DNA of 12,874 bases from Bacillota bacterium (GTDB lineage: Bacteria > Bacillota > Clostridia > Acetivibrionales > DSM-1351), in assembly GCA_023443515.1 (NCBI GenBank), contig JAEZUC010000012.1, positions 1 to 12,874 on the forward strand. The letters run 5' to 3'. The translations under genes were made by a program, and so were the position numbers. How positions within the stretch are numbered: position 1 is the stretch's first letter; each line of letters begins with the position of its first letter. The notes beneath the pieces were generated by a model. It was given only the letters and a program-made list of their open reading frames with translations. It was not told where the DNA came from and did not search any database. This document shows positions 7,460-12,874 of this stretch, in pieces.

Positions 7460-8458
7460 TTGAAGGACTTAAATCTTATTCCTAAAAGTTTGATTGTTTA
7501 TAAAAAAAATAAAATAAAAAAGACATATCTCTCTATCCTTATAATTTGCTTTGGCCTTATAGCTGTTACCGCATATACAGCTCCTGCAATTTATGAAATG
7601 AATCTGCGTAATGATAAGCAAGAACTTGAAAATAAGGTAAATAGCACGACTAGTTACGTTGAAACCGTGAATGAGTTCAATTCCCTTAAAAAGGCAGTAG
7701 AAGTAAGGGAAGCTGAAGGTAAGAAATTATCCCTTTATCGGATTGATGTTTTGGGTATTGTTAATGCAATTGAAAATGCATGTCCTGAGAAGGTTTTTAT
7801 CCAGAATTTTGTGTCAACCGGAAATAACGAATCAGATACAAAAGTAGTTTTAAAGGGCGTTTCAGCAGATGAGCACACCTTGGCGTCCTTTTTAAGAAAT
7901 CTTATGGAGGATGATTATTTTAACAATGTCGTTCTATCAAATATTTCAAATAAGCAGGGAAATAACGGTACTACTTTTGATGTTACCTTGAGTGGTATAA
8001 AGAAAAGTGACCTTGTTATATATAACAACTGGAATAATGGGTTCAGGATTTGTTATGAGCCTGAATGGAGTAAAAAAGCAGATAAGGATGATAGTGTTTT
8101 GTTTACAGCAAATACGAGATTGACATCCACAGATGCAGATTCTCTTGAAATCACTGTCACATCTACTGAACTTATATCAAAGGAATTTACTGATAAAAGA
8201 ATAATTAAGCTTAAAAATGACCTTGAAGGTTTCTTTAAAATATACACTATCAAGACAAAAAGCTCAGGGGAAGAAGCTTACAAGACAATGTATATGGGAG
8301 ATGAAAAGGGAACCAGATATAAATATTTGGAGCTTTGCACAGTTAAGAATAACAAGGGTTATATTGTTAAATATAAAAGTGATCCAAACAGTTTTGAAGT
8401 TAAGGCAAGAACAATTGACCGTATACTTAAATCCTTCTTTGTTATAAAAAGTCCATAA
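7460..8458 (+). CDS. pilN: PilN alignment protein with a C-terminal extra domain
   Basis: PilN is a bitopic membrane protein linking cytoplasmic PilM to PilO. The N-terminal tail DLNLIP (3-8) is the PilM-binding motif (canonical INLLP). A transmembrane helix at about 22-44 is followed by a short coiled-coil stretch (48-90) and the ferredoxin-like PilN domain (about 90-182). PilN proteins usually end there, near 180-200 aa. This one is 332 aa and continues with residues 188-332, which begin NGFRICYEPEW and end RILKSFFVIK. That pattern resembles Mog1/PsbP/DUF1795-type domains (inference by eye). Start TTG 7460 follows GGGTGGGA. The N-terminal PilN identity is firm; the extension's family is tentative. 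Confidence 0.9.
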   Translation: MKDLNLIPKSLIVYKKNKIKKTYLSILIICFGLIAVTAYTAPAIYEMNLRNDKQELENKVNSTTSYVETVNEFNSLKKAVEVREAEGKKLSLYRIDVLGIVNAIENACPEKVFIQNFVSTGNNESDTKVVLKGVSADEHTLASFLRNLMEDDYFNNVVLSNISNKQGNNGTTFDVTLSGIKKSDLVIYNNWNNGFRICYEPEWSKKADKDDSVLFTANTRLTSTDADSLEITVTSTELISKEFTDKRIIKLKNDLEGFFKIYTIKTKSSGEEAYKTMYMGDEKGTRYKYLELCTVKNNKGYIVKYKSDPNSFEVKARTIDRILKSFFVIKSP

Positions 8459-8514
8459 ATAGTTTTAATTCAGCTGGAGTAAGTATTTTGCATATTATAG
8501 AAATGGAGATACAT

Positions 8515-9915
8515 ATGAAATTAACTCAGCGTGATAAAAAACTGCTAATTGTTTTGGGTGTTGTGATATTTACTGTGGTTTTTCTGAAATTTTTATTGTT
8601 GCCAAAGTTAGGTTCCATCAGCCAACTTAAAACTGATATTGCTGCATTAAATGACTCCTATGCAGTGAATATGGCTTATAAGGCAAAGGTAAATAGGATT
8701 GACGGAGATATCAAGATATTGTCTAAAAAACTGGGGGACTTGAGAGAAATATACCCGCCAAGTATTGACAGCGATGAGCTTCTGGTGCTTATGAAGAATT
8801 TAACAAGTGAAGCCGGACTGGAAGTAAAGTCAATTTCTTTTGGTGATATAGGTGGGATTGATGGAGGTAAGTCCGATTCTAAGGCTGATTCTAAGGCTGA
8901 TTCTGAGTCGGAAAGCAAGGATACTACTCAAAAAGAAGACGGTACTCTTGATGCAAAGGTGGATAATATTCCGGAAAACGGAGATGGAAGTAAATTGGGG
9001 AATGGAATATTATCTGATATCAGAAATTACTTTTACCTTTGGGGACTGAAAAGCAAAAAAAGCAGTGCCGGTAATGAAGCTGTCCCGGATAGCAAAAGCT
9101 ATGGTGTATCTGTAAAACTTGAGGCCACCGGGAGCAATGAGGAAATAAAATCCTACTTTGATAAGCTTTCAAAGCTTAAGAATAAGGCTGTTTGTAAAGC
9201 TGTTAGTATTTCACCCGGGCAGAATAATAAAGACAAGAGAAACTTAAAGCTGAGTATTGAGATAGTATTTTATGGAATTATGGATAAAGGAGCAGGAGAT
9301 TATTATGTGCTTGAAGACGGCAAATGGGCTCCGATTCCTGCTAACGGAAAGAAAGACATTTTTAAGTCCTATAATGGGTTTAATCCTCTAGGACAGTCCG
9401 GGTATACACAAAATACGGACATTAGTGATACTAAAAACAGCGTTGAAGATAAAGATAAAAGCCAGTTGGATGAAATTATTCCGAGTACATATGATTTTTC
9501 TGTAGTAGCATCACATTTCGGAGGCGGGCTGGCTCCAAGTGTAGCAATTAACTGTAAAAACCCGGCGTTACCGGAAAATTCATACTCAGTAGTATATGGC
9601 GACAACAAGGGTACAGAAAACGCTGAAATATTTATTGAGCAGAAGAACGGTAAATATTACTGCAAATTTAAAACAGATCATGAGAGTTATCCTGATATGC
9701 AATACAGTAAGACTATGGAGTTTGTACCTGTGGGAGAGGATTTAAAGCTTGTTATTATTTCTTCCGAGAGACAAGATGAGAACGACAACGCAGGGGTAAA
9801 ACTAAATATAATCAATAATTCGGATAAGCAGCTTGTTTATCAGATTTATATGGATGATTCCAGTCTGCCCAGGGTTGAAGTTGGTAAAACAGTTGGAAAA
9901 GTAACTAGGCAATAG
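8515..9915 (+). CDS. pilO: PilO alignment protein, enlarged
   Basis: PilO is a bitopic partner of PilN on the outer side of the membrane. ATG 8515 (466 aa) is preferred because GGAG at 8505-8508 lies 6 bases upstream and MKLTQRDKKLL is a standard PilO start. An in-frame TTG at 8488 with its own GGAG (8476-8479) would add 9 residues and is possible. Layout: cytoplasmic tail 1-9, TM helix 10-29, coiled coil about 34-78, then a PilO ferredoxin-like core at about 80-112 and 196-255. The core is interrupted by a charged Ser/Asp/Lys-rich insertion (115-195). A C-terminal extension (about 262-466) contains a Gly/Asn linker and a beta-rich domain (326-455). The usual length is about 200 aa. It overlaps nothing; the next prepilin starts 14 bases after the stop. 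Confidence 0.88.
   Translation: MKLTQRDKKLLIVLGVVIFTVVFLKFLLLPKLGSISQLKTDIAALNDSYAVNMAYKAKVNRIDGDIKILSKKLGDLREIYPPSIDSDELLVLMKNLTSEAGLEVKSISFGDIGGIDGGKSDSKADSKADSESESKDTTQKEDGTLDAKVDNIPENGDGSKLGNGILSDIRNYFYLWGLKSKKSSAGNEAVPDSKSYGVSVKLEATGSNEEIKSYFDKLSKLKNKAVCKAVSISPGQNNKDKRNLKLSIEIVFYGIMDKGAGDYYVLEDGKWAPIPANGKKDIFKSYNGFNPLGQSGYTQNTDISDTKNSVEDKDKSQLDEIIPSTYDFSVVASHFGGGLAPSVAINCKNPALPENSYSVVYGDNKGTENAEIFIEQKNGKYYCKFKTDHESYPDMQYSKTMEFVPVGEDLKLVIISSERQDENDNAGVKLNIINNSDKQLVYQIYMDDSSLPRVEVGKTVGKVTRQ
8875..8910. repeat. 12-bp tandem repeat inside pilO
   Basis: GATTCTAAGGCT occurs twice in exact tandem (8875-8886, 8887-8898), followed by a partly matching third unit GATTCTGAGTCG (8899-8910). It encodes (D-S-K-A)2-D-S-E-S in the low-complexity insertion of PilO. 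Units are multiples of 3, so copy-number change would alter length without a frameshift. Confidence 0.85.
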
Positions 9916-9929
9916 TAGCAGGTGATTTT

Positions 9930-10832
9930 ATGATTAAACTCAAAAAGCTGCTTAAAAACGAAAACGGCGAAACCTTCATAGAAGTATTGGCTGCGGTAAT
10001 ATTGCTGGCGGTGATTGCAGGACCTTTACTGAGCATGGCCATGTCCTCCTATTACTATAACAGGGATTCGGAGCAAAAGGTTAAAGCGGCTGCCATTGCG
10101 CAAATGGTAATGGATGAAGTAAAGTCCAAAAAGAACCTTGTAAGTACCGGGGATAGTTATTTACCGTTTAACATTGAGCCTTTTAAAGTGGCGGTTAGCA
10201 CAAAGCTACAACCTTACTACAAGATTGAAACCGTAGATGAGGGCAAATTAGCACCTCCAACAGATTATACATATGATTACTCTGAAGCAGATGAACCTGA
10301 TTTGGAGCTAATTATTGAACAGGGTACCAGCGGGGACAACAACATACCTATGATTGAACTGAAGGCACTCAATGAAGAAACTGACCCAATAAAAATTGAT
10401 ACAGGGTTTAATTATCGGAAAGATAATTTAGTTATGCAGTTTGAGAAAAATGGTTCTAAAATTTTATGTGGTATAGGTAAAAATTCACCTGTTAGCTCAG
10501 TAGAATTTACACCTGTCAGTCAGGATTGTATAAAGCTTAAGTTAACCTGTAAAAATGACGATGGTAAGCCAAACTCCGATGAACAGCTAAAGATATTTAC
10601 ATACAGCAATCAAGAGGTTAATCTGAAAGCGTATGTAACTGACGGTAAAGCGTTGGAGCCCGGAGTGTGCTTTGTTAATAAAAGCAGCAAGATGGAATAC
10701 GAAATAAACTATATGGAAACAAAGGCCTTTGATTATAATGGTTGGAGGAATGAGCTTCTTAAAATAATTGTTGAAATCAGAAAAAAGGATGGTTCGGTTA
10801 TTTATACAGCATCATCCTATGTAAAAAAGTAG
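9930..10832 (+). CDS. Minor type IV prepilin with an inserted domain
   Basis: This is a 300-aa PilV/GspI-like prepilin. The basic leader ends at Gly13, and the mature N-terminus ETFIEVLAAVILLAVIAGP has Glu at +5 (E18) but an unusual Glu at +1. The post-helix segment AAAIAQMVMDEVKSK (53-67) is typical of PilV/GspI. The C-terminus, ending LLKIIVEIRKKDGSVIYTASSYV, is a usual pilin beta-sheet edge. Between them, about residues 123-245, lies extra sequence resembling the C-terminal domain of the adjacent PilO: ungapped similarity at 192-238, including EFTPV and D199. Start ATG 9930 has AGGTGATT just upstream. The gene is followed after 12 bases by the large PilX-like gene. A minor-pilin role is inferred. 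Confidence 0.87.
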   Translation: MIKLKKLLKNENGETFIEVLAAVILLAVIAGPLLSMAMSSYYYNRDSEQKVKAAAIAQMVMDEVKSKKNLVSTGDSYLPFNIEPFKVAVSTKLQPYYKIETVDEGKLAPPTDYTYDYSEADEPDLELIIEQGTSGDNNIPMIELKALNEETDPIKIDTGFNYRKDNLVMQFEKNGSKILCGIGKNSPVSSVEFTPVSQDCIKLKLTCKNDDGKPNSDEQLKIFTYSNQEVNLKAYVTDGKALEPGVCFVNKSSKMEYEINYMETKAFDYNGWRNELLKIIVEIRKKDGSVIYTASSYVKK

Positions 10833-10844
10833 CAGGTGGTTACA

Positions 10845-12874
10845 ATGAGGAAAATGTGCGGTTTTTTTAAAAAAAATAAAGGGTCTACTCTGGCGATGGT
10901 TCTTTTCTTAGTGTTTGTTTTATCTGCTACTGCTTTGGCTGTTATGGCACTTACAGGCTCAGAGCTTGTAATGAGTAATGTAACCTCTGACCGAAGCAAG
11001 GCTTTGTTTGCTGCGCAGGCAGGTGCTGAAAAAGTTGCACAAAGGCTGGATATCGAGGTAGGAAGAATTCAGGATCAAGCAAGGGTAACTTCTAGTGACG
11101 TTATAAAGAAAGCCATTGATCATAGATTGCCTGTGTTCAACGAAATTATTGATACTACTGATCCAAATGATATAAAGGTTTTAAAAGAGAAAGAACTGAA
11201 CTATATTTATGAAGCTGAGTACAAGTATCAATTTTTTAAATTGCTGCACGTATGGATTGACCAACAGACAGCAACCGGAGGGGAATGGGACAGTTCAGTA
11301 TCCCACAGTGTGCTACATGATGTTACTAAAGAGGGTAAAACTGTTTCTATAAATGATGGAAGTTTTATCTTTAGCATTATACGTCCCAACGAAACGGAAA
11401 AAATCTATTCATCTATTGTTGCTCCCTATACGCTTCAGGCATATGAAATATCATCTATTACTGTAAAATCAACTGGAGAATACAAGTCAGGCAAGCACAC
11501 GTACAAAAGAAGCATTTCAGCAGAATTCAGCCTTTTGACTGAATCGGTAAATGATAGCTCTGATATTCCCATTATCTACAGTAAGCTTACAAAGATTAAG
11601 GTCAATAAGGACAATAAACCTGAAATACTTAAAAATAAGGCTGTTGTAGCACGTAAAAACATTATTTCCGTTAATGGAAACGTTAATATTGAGAAGGGGG
11701 ATGCTATTTGCTTCGGAACCGTCCCAACTGTAAATGGTAACGATATAGACTATAACGCTGACGGTTATAAATACGGCGGTTTTATGGCTGGGACGACAAG
11801 TGATATCTGGAATGATACAAGCTTGGGACATAACAATAAAAGTATTAAAGATAGCATTATTGAGACTATACCGGGTATGTCTGATTCCGATTTCACAAAT
11901 TTTCCCGGATCTTTTAATATTCAAGCAGGCAATGCAATCACTGCCGCATATATTCATACTCTGTATAGTAATGCAAGTTCTCCTTCAAGAATAAACATTC
12001 AAAAAGGTGATGTTTTTGCCCGAAGTGTAAAAGTAGAGAATAAGGCTCATTCTAGTGAGGTTAACTTAAAAAATGTTTTCTTGTCTGACGATTTAAGGAT
12101 TGATTCAAATAATTCCACAGTAAATATAGGAGAGCCGGAAAAAGAGAAAGCCGGAGAGGGTACGCTTGTAGGTCTGAATCCGGGTGATTCAGCCTCAGGC
12201 TACGATACTTCCAGTGCGGTTATAGTTTCGGGGGATTCAGACCTCAATATAAACGGAAGCCTTTATATCGGAGGAACAACGTACTTTAACGAATATAAAA
12301 ATATAACCGACAATAAAATGTACTTTTCAGGAATATCAGTACTTAAATCAGGAAGCTTACCAGCAGAAGCATTCCGTATGTGGGATGATATTGAAATACC
12401 TTCAAAAGAAATATACCCAGGAAATGTTTTTTATCTTTATGACAAATATCGAGATACTAACGGGGTTCCTGATGCTGATGACTATATAAATGTTAATGAC
12501 CCTCTGGAACAGCAAAAACTCATAAGTGCCGGATTTAACTATAAGCCAAAAAACGAAAGTCAGCCTGATGATATGCCTCCGGTACAAATGATGATGGGAA
12601 GTCAAGGAAAGTCGCTGTTCGATATTCTGGATAGGGCTATGCACTTCAAATGGATATGGGATACCTTCTGGAAGGAGGAAGTGGGATATTACTCATACCT
12701 GAATTCAGGGGATATCAGAATAGAGCATTATGAAAAAGCTGATGACGGTAATTATATTAAGAACACAGATAAAGTTAAAGGCTGGTGCTTTGGGGCTGTT
12801 GCTGCCAACGGTACGGTTTACGGACCCTATGGGGGATTTACCGAGGACAACGGGCAGTACTATATTGAAAAAGG
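10845..12874 (+). CDS. Large PilX/GspK-like minor prepilin, 3' end missing
   Basis: The frame stays open from ATG 10845 to the window edge (676 codons plus 2 bases), so the stop lies outside. CAGGTGG at 10833-10839 is the ribosome site. The leader MRKMCGFFKKNKG precedes STLAMVLFLVFVLSATALAV, with Met instead of Glu at +5. This is followed by GSELVMSNVTSDRSKALFAA and QAGAEKVAQRL (residues 38-68), the PilX N-terminal signature. PilX proteins are usually below 200-250 aa. Here a long ectodomain follows, with beta-strand/turn stretches rich in Asn, Gly, Ser and Asp (about 262-300, 383-430 and 458-487) and a Trp-rich segment KWIWDTFWKEE near 602-612. By analogy with GspK/PilK, lack of Glu5 suggests a tip position. 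Adhesion is only a guess. Confidence 0.82.
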   Translation, partial: MRKMCGFFKKNKGSTLAMVLFLVFVLSATALAVMALTGSELVMSNVTSDRSKALFAAQAGAEKVAQRLDIEVGRIQDQARVTSSDVIKKAIDHRLPVFNEIIDTTDPNDIKVLKEKELNYIYEAEYKYQFFKLLHVWIDQQTATGGEWDSSVSHSVLHDVTKEGKTVSINDGSFIFSIIRPNETEKIYSSIVAPYTLQAYEISSITVKSTGEYKSGKHTYKRSISAEFSLLTESVNDSSDIPIIYSKLTKIKVNKDNKPEILKNKAVVARKNIISVNGNVNIEKGDAICFGTVPTVNGNDIDYNADGYKYGGFMAGTTSDIWNDTSLGHNNKSIKDSIIETIPGMSDSDFTNFPGSFNIQAGNAITAAYIHTLYSNASSPSRINIQKGDVFARSVKVENKAHSSEVNLKNVFLSDDLRIDSNNSTVNIGEPEKEKAGEGTLVGLNPGDSASGYDTSSAVIVSGDSDLNINGSLYIGGTTYFNEYKNITDNKMYFSGISVLKSGSLPAEAFRMWDDIEIPSKEIYPGNVFYLYDKYRDTNGVPDADDYINVNDPLEQQKLISAGFNYKPKNESQPDDMPPVQMMMGSQGKSLFDILDRAMHFKWIWDTFWKEEVGYYSYLNSGDIRIEHYEKADDGNYIKNTDKVKGWCFGAVAANGTVYGPYGGFTEDNGQYYIEK

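Noticed and set aside
8217..8447. 76-codon plus-strand frame overlapping pilN
   Set aside because: It lies wholly within the pilN extension in another frame. The pilN frame continues intact to its stop, so it does not show a frameshift or a separate gene.
8021..8458. PilN extension as a separate gene joined by sequencing error
   Set aside because: The frame is continuous, there is no internal ribosome site and start at the boundary, and codon use does not change, so a real fusion is more likely.
11517..11957. 146-codon open frame on the minus strand inside the PilX-like gene
   Set aside because: It lies antisense to a well-supported coding frame, has no ribosome site seen, and its product looks like no known family; it is a shadow of the AT-rich coding sequence.

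Overview
The window looks like chromosome of a low-GC, Gram-positive anaerobe of the class Clostridia. It is AT-rich with strong GGAGG-type ribosome binding sites and several TTG starts. The pilus genes include no PilP or PilQ secretin, which fits a cell without an outer membrane. The fit to cellulolytic Ruminiclostridium/Acetivibrio-type clostridia is an impression, not something the sequence proves.

Layout, all on the + strand. (1) Positions 1-153 hold the 3' end of a 5S rRNA, a complete tRNA-Asn(GUU) with encoded CCA, and an intrinsic terminator, i.e. the tail of an rRNA/tRNA transcription unit. (2) Positions 154-386 are an AT-rich leader with a TTGACA box, a tandem TGTTTAC repeat and an inverted repeat. 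No known riboswitch was recognised. (3) From 387 to the window end there is an almost gapless type IV pilus (T4P) locus: pilB (extension ATPase), pilT (retraction ATPase), pilC (platform protein), pilA (small major-pilin candidate), pilD (prepilin peptidase/methylase), pilM (actin-like), a minor prepilin, pilN, pilO, a second minor prepilin, and a very large PilX/GspK-like prepilin that runs off the right edge. The only sizeable internal gap is the 127 bp between pilT and pilC, which carries promoter-like elements.

How the parts work together: PilD removes the basic leaders of PilA and the minor prepilins. PilB and PilT drive extension and retraction through PilC. PilM binds the cytoplasmic tail of PilN, and PilN/PilO form the alignment complex on the outer face of the membrane. 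The minor pilins presumably form a priming or tip complex.

The most interesting parts are additions to this standard machine. PilN has a ~145-residue C-terminal extension resembling the Mog1/PsbP fold. PilO is about twice the usual length, with a low-complexity insertion and a C-terminal beta-rich domain. That PilO domain appears homologous to a domain inserted in the minor prepilin encoded directly downstream. The last prepilin is over 676 residues, lacks the usual Glu at +5 and has a beta-rich ectodomain. PilB carries tandem MshEN-type motifs, suggesting direct c-di-GMP control. Together these suggest a monoderm pilus machine with an enlarged exocellular alignment/tip complex.
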